Source: G963674505 sp964575975
GTDB lineage: Bacteria > Desulfobacterota > Desulfobacteria > Desulfobacterales > SKZT01
Length of the DNA stretch: 42,252 nucleotides
Direction: 5' to 3'
NCBI GenBank assembly: GCA_964575975.1
Contig: CAZNTU010000023.1
Span: 1-42,252, forward strand
The notes below the pieces were generated by a model that was not told where the DNA came from, did not search any database, and saw only the letters and a program-made list of their open reading frames with translations. Shown here piece by piece: positions 1 through 8,486 of this stretch; within the stretch, counting starts at the first letter, position 1, and every line of letters begins with the position of its first letter. A program made the position numbers and the translations under genes.

Positions 1-98
1 GAAAAGCGCGGAGGCTTTGGAAACTTCTAAAATAAGGCGATACTGTCCTGTCCCAGATCGCCGAACTCAGGTCGCGATTCATAACAACCGAGGTCCAA

Positions 99-3000
99 AT
101 GAGCATTCCCGTCGAACTGGACGCGAGAGATTTCGAGCTGTCGTTTAAACTTTTCCACCGGCTTATGGCCGACAAAGTGCGCGAGATCTTGCTGGTATCC
201 AGCCCCTACGACGCATTTATCATGGAGGAGGACGGGCGCCTGGCCGAAAGAATCATCAACGAGTACCGGGGATTGAATCTGTCCAGCCCGCCTATGCTAA
301 CGTGGGTGTCCAATTCCCGGGAAGCGTTGGAGGAGATTTCGAAAAAACGGTACGACCTTGTCCTTTCCATGCCCCGGATGGACGATATCGAGCCTCTCGA
401 ATTCGGGCACGAAATCAAGAAAATACGCTCGGACCTGCCCTTTTTCCTGCTGGTCCGCAACACGAGCCATCTTCTGCTCGACCCCAAATATTCCGACCGC
501 TCCGTCGTCGATAAAATGTACGTCTGGTCCGGCAACACGGACCTTCTTCTGGCGATCGTAAAAAACGTGGAAGACAGGTGGAACATCGACCACGACACGC
601 GCATGGCGTGGGTGCGGGTTATTGTAGTGGTGGAGGATTCTCCCAGATATCTCTCGTCCATTCTGCCCCTGCTGTACAGGCAAATCGTCATGCAAACCCA
701 GGGGGTGATCGAGGATTCCATTAACGCCGAGCACCGCATGCTCAGGATGAGAGCACGGCCGAAAATCGTCTTGGCGGAAAACTACGAGGAGGCGGAAAAT
801 TTCTACGAAGCCTACAAGCCGTACGTCCTGACCATTTTTTCCGATGTTCGCTATCCAATGGGAGGAAAGCTCGACGAGCGGGCCGGCGTGAAATTTCTCT
901 CGAAAATCCATGAAGGGGACCCTGACCTGCCTCTTTTGCTTTTAAGTTCGGAAGAAAGCAACCGCCGGTTCGCGGAAAAGATTCCGGCGGTTTTCCTGAA
1001 CAAGAATTCGCCTTCCCTTCACGACGAGATCGGGGACTTTTTTCTCGAAAGGCTCGGGTTCGGGGATTTTATTTTCCGTACGCCGGAAGGCGAAGAAATC
1101 GCCAGGGCGTCGAACCTGCGGACCATGGAAACGATTCTTCCCGAAATACCCGTGGATAGCATCTACTATCACGCGACCCGGAACCAGTTTTCCAGCTGGC
1201 TGATGGCCCGGTCGGAAATCAAGTTGGCCTCCATGCTGAAGACCATCAAGGCCGAGGATTTCGAAAAACCGGAGGACATCAAAACGTTTTTGATCAAATG
1301 CATAACCGAACGGCGCAGAGGTCGTCAGAAAGGCATGATCACGGATTTCGGGGGCGATTTCGACCCGAGCCTCGATTTCGTCAAGATGGGCAGGGGGTCT
1401 TTGGGGGGAAAGGCGCGAGGCCTCGCTTTCTTGCTCACCCTATTGAAACGCGAAATCCGTCTTCAAAAAAAGTATCCCGACATCGTCGTTCGCGTGCCGA
1501 AAGCGGTGGTGATTACCACGGACGCGTTCGACGACCTGGTCCGGGAAAACGACTTGAAACATTTGGCGACCGAGGATGTGGAGGACGAAAAGGTCGTGGA
1601 GGGGTTCTTGTCGGCCAGGCTTCCGGCGTGGGTCAGGAAAAACTTGCGACAATTCGTCGAAAAAGCCCGTTATCCATTGGCGGTCCGTTCGTCCAGCCTT
1701 TTGGAGGATGCCCAGCACGAACCGTTCGCGGGGATCTACCGAACGTACATGCTTCCCAACGTCGATCCCGACCCCAAGGTTCGCTATCGGAGACTCGCCG
1801 AGGCCGTCAAGATGGTGTACGCCTCCATTTATCTCCATGCGCCCAAGGCTTACGCCCAGACTACCATGCATCGCCTGGAGGAGGAAAAAATGGCGGTGAT
1901 TCTCCAGGAATTGACCGGGAAACAATACGGCGACTATTATTTCCCGGCCGTCTCCGGCGTGGCCTTGTCCCGCAATTTCTATCCCATCGCCCATTTGAGG
2001 CCCGAGGACGGTCTTGCGCATCTGGCCATGGGGTTGGGCAAAACCGTGGTCGAGGGCGAAACCGCGTTGCGTTTTTCTCCTCCCTATCCCCAGTTTCTCC
2101 CGCAATTTTCCACGGTGGACGATATCCTGGAAAATTCCCAGAGATTCATCTACGCCCTGAAGATGGCGGATTTCCCGGACAACCTGGCGGCGAACGACGG
2201 GACTTTGGCAAAGCTGGAGATCGACGAACTGGAAAACTTTCCGGTCTTTCGCCTGCTGGCCGGCACGTACGTCCCGGATGAGCATCGTATCAGGGACAGT
2301 TCCGCCGTTTCGGGCTACCCGGTCCTGACTTTCGCCGGAATTCTAAAGCACGGCCTTTTACCGCTTCCGGAGCTTTTGACCGACGTTCTGGAGATGGGGA
2401 AGCAGGGCATGGGAAGCCCCGTGGAGATCGAATTCGCGATGAACATCCCCGAGGACGGTCGGGAAAAATCGGAATTGGCTCTCCTGCAAATTCGCCCCAT
2501 GGCGTCTTGCAGGCAGGCCCTCGACGTGGAAATCACGGAGGAGGACCGGAAAAAAGCATTCTGCTATTCCACCATGGCGCTGGGCTTCGGCAAATGCGTG
2601 GGAATATGCGACATCGTGTTCGTCAAGCCCGACGAGTTCGATCCGGCACGCACGGTGGACGCGGCGGCCGAGATCGGGAAGCTGAACGGCTTGTTGCTGC
2701 GGGAGAATCGGAAGTACCTTCTCGTGGGACCCGGAAGATGGGGGTCCGCCGACCGGTGGCTGGGAATACCCGTGAAATGGAACGACATTTCCGGGGTCGG
2801 GGCCATGGTGGAGGCCTCCACGCCCAAACTGAAGGCCGATCCGTCCCAGGGCTCCCATTTCTTTCACAATATCACCTCCCTCGGAATCGGCTATCTGACC
2901 GTCAGGGACCAGGGGGAGGACTTTTTCGACTGGGACTGGCTCCTGTCGTTTCCGGCGGAGAACGAAACCCGCTACTTGAAACACGTGCGGTTGCCGAACG

Positions 3001-3110
3001 CGATCGATATCAAAATAGACGGCAGAACGTCCCGGGCGGCGATACTGAAGGAACGAGGTTTGGAAGTCCGCCTGGATCCCGGTTCTTCTCTAAGCTGTCC
3101 GATAAAATGA
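99..3110 (+). CDS. Receiver-like/PEP-synthase N-domain fusion protein
   Basis: This 1003-residue protein combines two receiver-like regions with a nucleotide-binding domain of the pyruvate phosphate dikinase/PEP synthase type (PPDK_N). Residues about 28-125 look like a degenerate receiver. Residues about 175-330 are a second one with an Asp in FSDVRYP. The PPDK_N part starts near residue 430 (GRGSLGGKARGLAFL) and includes AVRSSSLLEDAQHEPFAG, the signature of the ATP-binding N-domain. The swivelling phosphohistidine domain and the PEP/pyruvate TIM barrel of true PEP synthases are absent, so it cannot run the normal PEP synthase reaction alone. A role as a phosphotransfer or regulatory protein is inference. 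The ATG is preceded by GAGGT. Two exported DUF4139 genes follow closely, the first 31 bp downstream, suggesting one transcript. Confidence 0.8.
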   Translation: MSIPVELDARDFELSFKLFHRLMADKVREILLVSSPYDAFIMEEDGRLAERIINEYRGLNLSSPPMLTWVSNSREALEEISKKRYDLVLSMPRMDDIEPLEFGHEIKKIRSDLPFFLLVRNTSHLLLDPKYSDRSVVDKMYVWSGNTDLLLAIVKNVEDRWNIDHDTRMAWVRVIVVVEDSPRYLSSILPLLYRQIVMQTQGVIEDSINAEHRMLRMRARPKIVLAENYEEAENFYEAYKPYVLTIFSDVRYPMGGKLDERAGVKFLSKIHEGDPDLPLLLLSSEESNRRFAEKIPAVFLNKNSPSLHDEIGDFFLERLGFGDFIFRTPEGEEIARASNLRTMETILPEIPVDSIYYHATRNQFSSWLMARSEIKLASMLKTIKAEDFEKPEDIKTFLIKCITERRRGRQKGMITDFGGDFDPSLDFVKMGRGSLGGKARGLAFLLTLLKREIRLQKKYPDIVVRVPKAVVITTDAFDDLVRENDLKHLATEDVEDEKVVEGFLSARLPAWVRKNLRQFVEKARYPLAVRSSSLLEDAQHEPFAGIYRTYMLPNVDPDPKVRYRRLAEAVKMVYASIYLHAPKAYAQTTMHRLEEEKMAVILQELTGKQYGDYYFPAVSGVALSRNFYPIAHLRPEDGLAHLAMGLGKTVVEGETALRFSPPYPQFLPQFSTVDDILENSQRFIYALKMADFPDNLAANDGTLAKLEIDELENFPVFRLLAGTYVPDEHRIRDSSAVSGYPVLTFAGILKHGLLPLPELLTDVLEMGKQGMGSPVEIEFAMNIPEDGREKSELALLQIRPMASCRQALDVEITEEDRKKAFCYSTMALGFGKCVGICDIVFVKPDEFDPARTVDAAAEIGKLNGLLLRENRKYLLVGPGRWGSADRWLGIPVKWNDISGVGAMVEASTPKLKADPSQGSHFFHNITSLGIGYLTVRDQGEDFFDWDWLLSFPAENETRYLKHVRLPNAIDIKIDGRTSRAAILKERGLEVRLDPGSSLSCPIK

Positions 3111-3141
3111 CCGAACCATTGGAAATTCTCAAAGGAGGTAC

Positions 3142-4491
3142 ATGTTCGCCATGAAATTGCTTGTCGTCTCGGTTCTTCTACTATTGACCCTGACCGAGGC
3201 CGCGTTCGCGAAAGTGGATCTCGTGACGCTTCCGGACAGGGATTCGGTACAATTGACCATCTACAATTCGGCGGACCTGACCCTGGTCCGGGAAAGCCGC
3301 CATTTGACCCTGAAAAACGGGCTGAACCGTCTTCAGTTCTCTTGGGAAAACACCCTGATCGATCCCACGAGCCTGGAGATGCTTCCGAAAGCCCGCGAGG
3401 ACGAAATCGACGTTTCCGACCTTGTTTTTCCTCCGAGGGTCCGAAACCTGGGCGTGTTCAATATCGAAAGCCGGGCCAGCGGCAAAGTGCCCGTCGAAAT
3501 CGCCTACTTGACCAGCGGCCTGTCGTGGCGCGCGTTCTATGTCGGTACCCTTTCCACCGATGAAAAAAACATGAGCCTGCAAGGATACGTGCGCATTTCG
3601 AACAATTCCGGCGAAGACTACGAAAACGCCCAGACAAGGCTCGTGGTGGGAAAGGTTCATATGTTGGACGAAATCGCGGAGCTTGCCCGACGGCAATACC
3701 CCTACGGCCGTCCCGAGCCTGGGCTGTTCGACCTCGACGCCATGGGCGCCGGGCGGGAGACAAGGCTCGCCTTCGAAGCCGAGGAGGCCAAGATGATTGC
3801 CCCTTCTCCCGCTCCCCATGTCAAGGAAATCCAAAAGGAGAACCTTTCAGAGTATTTCCTCTACACCATCGAAGGCCGGGAATCCATTCCCGACGGCTGG
3901 TCAAAAAGACTTCCCAGCTTCGACGCCCAGGACGTTCCCGTCGAAAACCTCTACAAATACGAAGAGGAACGATTCGGCAACTCGGTGGTTCGCTTTCTGA
4001 AGTTCAAGAACGACAAGGATCACAAACTGGGTCAGACCCCCATTCCCGACGGAAACCTGATGGTGTTCAGGAACCTCGACGAGGAAAAGCGTCTCGGCTA
4101 CGAAGGACGGTCCGATTTCAAGTACATCCCGGTGGGGGAGGAGGCGGAAATCGATATGGGTCCGGTGGGAAATGTCATTGTGGAACCTGTCATGATGAAA
4201 TACGAAACCCGAAACTACGTTTTCTATAAAAACGGGGATATTAGCGGCTGGGACGAAATCCGGGCATTCGAAATCGACGTGAAAAACACCAGGGACATCC
4301 CCGTGACGGTGGAAATCTATCGCAACTTTTCATCCGATTCGTGGGACTTGGAAACGCCTGACAAGAAGCAGGCGTACGAAAAAGTGGACAAGGATACGGT
4401 GAAATTCGTACTGCGGCCGGCCGCGAAAAGCGAGACGAAATTGTCCTACAGGCTCGTGACGTACCATGGAACAAGGGCGGAAAACCGATGA
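3142..4491 (+). CDS. Exported DUF4139-domain protein (copy 1)
   Basis: A 449-residue protein with a Sec signal peptide (about residues 4-23, ending AAFA) followed by an all-beta region that I recognise as DUF4139-like. The middle contains the family-typical stretch LTSGLSWRAFYVGTL near residue 130 and ISNNSGEDYENAQTRLVVG. The C-terminal half is beta-rich with an ending typical of the family (RPAAKSETKLSYRLVTYHG). It should act outside the cytoplasm, and its biochemical role is unknown. Two starts are possible: the ATG used here lies only 3 nt after AAAGGAGG, and another ATG at 3151 lies 12 nt after it. The gene is followed by a shorter paralog whose GTG start lies 34 nt downstream. Confidence 0.75.
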   Translation: MFAMKLLVVSVLLLLTLTEAAFAKVDLVTLPDRDSVQLTIYNSADLTLVRESRHLTLKNGLNRLQFSWENTLIDPTSLEMLPKAREDEIDVSDLVFPPRVRNLGVFNIESRASGKVPVEIAYLTSGLSWRAFYVGTLSTDEKNMSLQGYVRISNNSGEDYENAQTRLVVGKVHMLDEIAELARRQYPYGRPEPGLFDLDAMGAGRETRLAFEAEEAKMIAPSPAPHVKEIQKENLSEYFLYTIEGRESIPDGWSKRLPSFDAQDVPVENLYKYEEERFGNSVVRFLKFKNDKDHKLGQTPIPDGNLMVFRNLDEEKRLGYEGRSDFKYIPVGEEAEIDMGPVGNVIVEPVMMKYETRNYVFYKNGDISGWDEIRAFEIDVKNTRDIPVTVEIYRNFSSDSWDLETPDKKQAYEKVDKDTVKFVLRPAAKSETKLSYRLVTYHGTRAENR

Positions 4492-4525
4492 GATTCGAAA
4501 CTCGCGCACTATAGGAGGACTGAAA

Positions 4526-5662
4526 GTGAGAATTTGCAAGCTTTTTTTCATTCTGATCGTAGCGGCCGTCGTAGCGGCCTTGGCGGGAACGGAAGCCCGC
4601 GCGCGGGTCAAGCTCGCGAGCCTTCCCCAGCGCGGAGACGTCGTCGTCAGGCTGGACAACCCGCAGGGCACTCTGGTCGAGGAGGAACGAATCCTGACCC
4701 TTCAACAAGGCGTGAATCGCGTGGATTTTTCCTGGAACGGCGTAGAAATCGACCCGGATTCCATTAGATTGACCCTCTTGTCCCACCCCGACCGCGCGAC
4801 GCTCTTGAATGTCAGTTATCCGCCGGGCGAATCCGCCCTCGTGTGGGAAATTTCCAGCGAGGGGGCCTGGGAGGAAAAAGTCCGCGTTTCTTATCTCTTG
4901 AACGGAATCGACAGCCTTCTGGCCTACAAGGCGGTGGCCAACAAGGACGAAAGCAAGTTCGATTTCACGGGACGCCTTGTTTTGCGCAACTTTTCCGGCG
5001 AGGATTTCGAGAACGCCCGCATTCTTCTGGATTTCGGGGATTCTTTCGAGAAGGCGATTTCCCATGAACAGACCAGCAGGCTTCTCTTGTTTTCCGCATC
5101 GGAGGCCCCCATTGAAAAAGTATGGACTTTCGACGCGGGACTCCTTCCGTGGGACCCGAAGAGACTGTCGGACAACGTGGGAATTCCGGTAAGCTATCGT
5201 TTCAAAAACGCGGCGGAAAGCGGCCTCGGACAATTCGCTCTTCCAGAGGGTAAGGTTCGCGTATTTCAGGACGACGGCCGCGGAAGCACGATTTTCCTGG
5301 GCGAAGATGCCGTCCATTACGTCCCGGCGGGTCAAAAGGCGGAGGTTCGGATCGGGGACAGCCGCGATATCGTGGTGACCCAGCAAAAAATGCTGGAAAA
5401 GAAAATCAATGTGCGCAGAAACGAGGACAACCAGGTCGTCCTTTACGATACCGACGAGATCGTCCACGCGAAAATCGAAAATTTCAAGCAGCAGAGCGCG
5501 ATCTTGACCATGCTCCAGCACATCCCCGGCCAATGGGACATGGCCGAGTGCAACTTCGAATACAAGCTGAAGGACGCAAGCACGCTCGAATTCGAAGTAC
5601 GGCTTGCCCCGGGCGAGAAAAAGGAATTGAACATGCATTATCATCGGCGGAACGTGAGGTGA
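4526..5662 (+). CDS. Exported DUF4139-domain protein (copy 2)
   Basis: A 378-residue paralog of the preceding protein. It starts with GTG, chosen because AGGAGG lies 6 nt upstream and because the next residues form a clean signal peptide (CKLFFILIVAAVVAALAG, then ARA as the cleavage site). The shared pattern includes KLASLPQRGDVVVRLDNPQ at the mature N-terminus (compare VDLVTLPDRDSVQLTIYNS in copy 1), GVNRVDFSWNGVEIDPDSI (compare GLNRLQFSWENTLIDPTSL), VSYLLNGIDSLLAYKAV and LRNFSGEDFENARILLDFG. Tandem duplication followed by divergence is the simplest history. The tryptophan-rich LSWRAFY segment of copy 1 is replaced by DSLLAYKA, so the two are not interchangeable by sequence. Function is unknown and the location is presumably periplasmic. 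Confidence 0.75.
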   Translation: MRICKLFFILIVAAVVAALAGTEARARVKLASLPQRGDVVVRLDNPQGTLVEEERILTLQQGVNRVDFSWNGVEIDPDSIRLTLLSHPDRATLLNVSYPPGESALVWEISSEGAWEEKVRVSYLLNGIDSLLAYKAVANKDESKFDFTGRLVLRNFSGEDFENARILLDFGDSFEKAISHEQTSRLLLFSASEAPIEKVWTFDAGLLPWDPKRLSDNVGIPVSYRFKNAAESGLGQFALPEGKVRVFQDDGRGSTIFLGEDAVHYVPAGQKAEVRIGDSRDIVVTQQKMLEKKINVRRNEDNQVVLYDTDEIVHAKIENFKQQSAILTMLQHIPGQWDMAECNFEYKLKDASTLEFEVRLAPGEKKELNMHYHRRNVR

Positions 5663-5726
5663 GGCGGGTTTGTCTGTATTTAGGCAGGAATAATAATCTG
5701 CCCAATTGAACCCGGCGGTATTGATT

Positions 5727-6188
5727 ATGTGGAAAAACATCATAGCTTTGCTGGCCGCGCTTTACGCGCTCTGGCCCTTCGACCTGCTGAACGATTTCAG
5801 TATCGGCGCGGGTTGGATCGACGACATATTGCTGATTCTCGCGGTTTGGTGGTTCTTGTTTTCGAAACCAGGAAAGTCGCCGCAGGGATTTTGGCAATTC
5901 CACCGTCGGTACGACAAGCGAAGACAAGCTCGCGAGAGCGGCTGCAGGCGGGAAGGAGGCGAACATCGAAGAACGGACCGGCAGGCTGGGGCCGAAAGGA
6001 AAAGCCCGTACGTCGTACTGGGAGTCGAACCCGGCGCGTCCGCCGAGGAAATCAAGAAAACTTATCGCGATTTGGCAAGCAAGTACCACCCCGACAAGAT
6101 GGAGCACATGGGGGAGGAGTTTCGAGAACTTGCCGAAAGAAAATTCAAGGAAATTCAAGAAGCCTACCAACAATTGAAATCCAAATGA
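5727..6188 (+). CDS. Membrane-anchored J-domain protein
   Basis: A 153-residue protein with two hydrophobic segments near the N-terminus (IIALLAALYALWPFDLL and DDILLILAVWWFLF), resembling the DUF1232-type membrane module seen in other small J-domain proteins. After a basic linker comes a complete J domain (about residues 90-153): YVVLGVEPGASAEEIKKTYR, then the essential HPD in KYHPDKM. The HPD loop should stimulate Hsp70 ATPase, so this is probably a membrane-tethered DnaK co-chaperone. I chose the ATG at 5727. An in-frame TTG at 5706 would add seven residues but has no better ribosome binding site. No DnaK gene is nearby. The J domain is certain, the membrane module less so. Confidence 0.8.
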   Translation: MWKNIIALLAALYALWPFDLLNDFSIGAGWIDDILLILAVWWFLFSKPGKSPQGFWQFHRRYDKRRQARESGCRREGGEHRRTDRQAGAERKSPYVVLGVEPGASAEEIKKTYRDLASKYHPDKMEHMGEEFRELAERKFKEIQEAYQQLKSK

Positions 6189-6208
6189 CGTAGAAAAGGA
6201 GTTTTTTC

Positions 6209-6672
6209 ATGCTTGAAAAACGACGATTCACATTTCCTGTTTTGCTTTTCGCATGGATGCTGTTCGTCACGGTCTTTTCGGACGCGACCCCCGGAGATGC
6301 CGGCTATGAATTGATCGATATCCCTCGCCTCGAGCAATTGCTCGATTCCGAACCTAAAACTGTCCTTGCGTTCGCGGCCAGTCCACTGGAATTCTCCATG
6401 GAACGAATTCCCAACTCCATATGCGTTCCTACCGAACTGGTGGAAATCTATTACAACCTCCCTGCGGATTTGGACACGCCTCTGGTGTTTTATTGCCTAA
6501 GTATTTCGAGCTTCCCAAGGACAAAAAGCTGGTCCTCGTGGATATTCAGGGTGTGCAGTCTTGCCATGCCGCAAAGTACCTTCTGTCGAAAGGATTCGAC
6601 AGAGACAAAATTTTCTGGCTGGACGGAGGCGTAAAGCGATGGAAGGAAGCCGGTTTGCCGGTCGAGCAATAG
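6209..6672 (+). pseudogene. Frameshifted, internally deleted rhodanese-like gene
   Basis: A gene with a good ribosome binding site (AAAAGGAG) starts at 6209 and encodes a signal peptide and the front of a rhodanese domain, ending around LDTPLVFYC (a normal position for the catalytic Cys). At about 6495-6500 the coding frame changes. The second frame continues as YFELPKDKKLVLVD, QSCHAAKYLLSKGF and DKIFWLDGGVKRWKEAG up to 6672, which is the back half of a rhodanese domain. The join is short: a front half ending at the active-site loop is followed at once by another LPKDKK...VLVD strand whose Cys position is Asp. That pattern fits loss of a segment between two tandem rhodanese domains plus a frameshift. 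A sequencing error could explain the shift but not the missing segment. Confidence 0.65.
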
Positions 6673-6740
6673 GAAAGCTTTACTGAAATTCCTCCTTGTC
6701 CGTGCCGGGCTCGACTTCGGTTCGGAAATCTGGTCATTAA

Positions 6741-6781
6741 CGAACGACTTGCCGCTTTAATTCGAAGCGGCAAGTCGTTCG
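6741..6781. repeat. Perfect 17-bp inverted repeat (hairpin)
   Basis: CGAACGACTTGCCGCTT (6741-6757) is followed by a 7-nt loop and its exact reverse complement (6765-6781). No T-run follows on either strand, so this is not a classical intrinsic terminator. It lies between the broken rhodanese gene and the sigma-54 activator gene. It could be a transcription-end hairpin or a protein-binding palindrome. Confidence 0.8.
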
Positions 6782-6863
6782 CCGCCGATGCAATTCACGG
6801 CTGGATATATTCGTTCGTTGAAACTTGAACCGGTTCAAGAATGAAGTTGTTCGGGAGAATATC

Positions 6864-8234
6864 ATGACTTCCAGGAGAGATCGGCGTTTTTTGATCATAG
6901 ACGACGACGAGCTTTTTTGCGACGCGGTTGCGGCCGAATTCGGACTGACCATGTCGGTCCACGTGGCGCATACGGGCGAGAGCGGCGTAAAACTCTGCCG
7001 CCAAATTCCAATGGGAGTGGTTCTCCTTGATCAAAGGCTTTCCGACGGCTCCGGAGTGGACTTTTGCGCGGACATTCTAGAGGCCAACAGGCAAACCAAG
7101 ATTGTCTTCGCAACAGCCTATCCCACCTTCGACAACGCGGTCGACGCGGTCAAATTCGGAGCTTACGACTATCTCTCCAAACCTTTGAACATGGACGAAC
7201 TGAAAATCGCCGTGGAAAGGGCGTTCCACACGCTCGACCTGGAACAAATGGAGCAAGTCCACAGGTTCGAAAACAGAAGACGGATCGATAAAATCAAAAT
7301 TGTCGGCGACATGCAACATACCAGGAGGCTTATCGACTTGGCCGCCCAAAACCTCGTTCCAGTGCTCGTCACCGGGGAAACCGGGGTGGGCAAAAGCCTT
7401 GTGGCCAAGCTGATCCATTACAAAAGCCGCCAAAAGGACCAGCCTTTCATCAGCGCAAATTGCGCCGCTCTACCCGAAAACCTTATCGAGGCGGAACTTT
7501 TCGGAGCGGAAAAAGGGGCCTACACAGGTTCCGTGGCCCGAAAAAAAGGGATTTTCGAAATGGCCGCAAACGGAACCCTTTTCCTCGACGAAATCGGAGA
7601 GGTTCCTATTCATCTTCAAAGCAAGCTTCTGGGAGTGCTCGACGAAAAAATGATCAGGAGACTGGGGGGACAATCGCCCATACCGGTCAACGCGAGAATT
7701 GTCGCAGCGACGAATCGAGACCTCGAAAATGCTCTTCTGGAAAAACGATTCCGAAAGGACCTCTATTACCGCCTTAGCGTGCTGAGAATCCATGTTCCTC
7801 CTCTGAGGGAACATCTTTGCGACATACCTGAACTTTGCCGGTTTTTTCTCGAGCAAATTGCCCCCCAGTCGAAACTGGAACTGCCCTCCGAGGAAATCCG
7901 CCGTTTGCAAAACTATCATTGGCCGGGAAACGTCCGGGAGTTTCGAAATGTTCTGGAAAGAGCGGCGATTTTAGGGACAAACGGTCGCTTGCATCCCTCC
8001 CGCCTTCTCGAAACGGACGAACGCTCGGATTTTGCGCCATCGACAATCCCCTCGTCATGTCCGTCCGACGATAAAAACGTCGTTGCCGGCAAGGATCATT
8101 TTCCGACCTTGGAAGAAATCGAAAAAAATCATATTCGCCATGCCTTGAGAGTCTTCGACAACAACAACACCCAATGCGCCAAAGCGTTGGGCATTTCCAG
8201 GTCCACTCTCAAACGGAAATTGAAATCGCTTTAG
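6864..8234 (+). CDS. NtrC-type sigma-54-dependent response regulator
   Basis: A 456-residue activator in the standard three-part order. The receiver (about residues 8-125) has the acidic IIDDDE pocket, phosphoacceptor Asp56 in VVLLDQRLSDGSG and Lys in YLSKPLN. The AAA+ domain (about 150-380) has Walker A GETGVGKS, the sigma-54 contact loop as GAYTGS (GAFTGA in most relatives) and Walker B GTLFLDEIGE. The C-terminus is a Fis-type helix-turn-helix (NNTQCAKALGISRSTLKRKL). I chose the ATG at 6864 because GGGAG sits 7 nt upstream; a TTG at 6825 is in frame but unsupported. The next operon begins with a sigma-54 promoter at 8437-8451, so this protein is its likely activator. The kinases encoded at 12687 and 13525 are candidate phosphodonors. 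Confidence 0.93.
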   Translation: MTSRRDRRFLIIDDDELFCDAVAAEFGLTMSVHVAHTGESGVKLCRQIPMGVVLLDQRLSDGSGVDFCADILEANRQTKIVFATAYPTFDNAVDAVKFGAYDYLSKPLNMDELKIAVERAFHTLDLEQMEQVHRFENRRRIDKIKIVGDMQHTRRLIDLAAQNLVPVLVTGETGVGKSLVAKLIHYKSRQKDQPFISANCAALPENLIEAELFGAEKGAYTGSVARKKGIFEMAANGTLFLDEIGEVPIHLQSKLLGVLDEKMIRRLGGQSPIPVNARIVAATNRDLENALLEKRFRKDLYYRLSVLRIHVPPLREHLCDIPELCRFFLEQIAPQSKLELPSEEIRRLQNYHWPGNVREFRNVLERAAILGTNGRLHPSRLLETDERSDFAPSTIPSSCPSDDKNVVAGKDHFPTLEEIEKNHIRHALRVFDNNNTQCAKALGISRSTLKRKLKSL

Positions 8235-8328
8235 CGCCGGAAGGCGGGGTAGGGGAGACAGATGGACGGGGGGAACCGGAGCCATGTCTCCGATTCTCGA
8301 ATCTCCATCGACGGCCTCATTTGAGCCA

Positions 8329-8347
8329 GTGGCCTAAAACGGGCCAC
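8329..8347. promoter_or_regulatory. Candidate upstream activator site
   Basis: GTGGCC, seven spacer bases, then GGCCAC form a perfect dyad. It is centred about 125 bp upstream of the start point predicted from the sigma-54 promoter at 8437, a usual distance for an NtrC-type enhancer. Only one such dyad was seen, so the assignment is tentative. Confidence 0.35.
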
Positions 8348-8436
8348 CCGAAACGATCTCCCCGCGTTTTCCACTTTATCGCTGTCGCGCATGCAAGAGT
8401 TCGAAAATACAGACGATTCTGCACTTCGATAAAATA

Positions 8437-8451
8437 GGCACGTTCATTGCT
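8437..8451 (+). promoter_or_regulatory. Sigma-54 (-24/-12) promoter
   Basis: GGCACG-TTCA-TTGCT matches the consensus TGGCACG-N4-TTGCW at every position except the first T (A here). The invariant GG (8437-8438) and GC (8449-8450) are separated by exactly 10 nt. Transcription would start near 8462, 25 nt before the ATG at 8487. The NtrC-type activator gene ends 200 bp upstream. Confidence 0.75.
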
Positions 8452-8486
8452 TCTAAGCCGACAACAAGTTGGAAGGAGAAAACGCC

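Noticed and set aside
6767..6783. Sigma-54-like GGCAAG-N4-TCGC in the palindrome before the NtrC-type gene
   Set aside because: The spacing is right, but the -12 half reads TCGC and the flanking bases are off; the match is explained by the palindrome arm.
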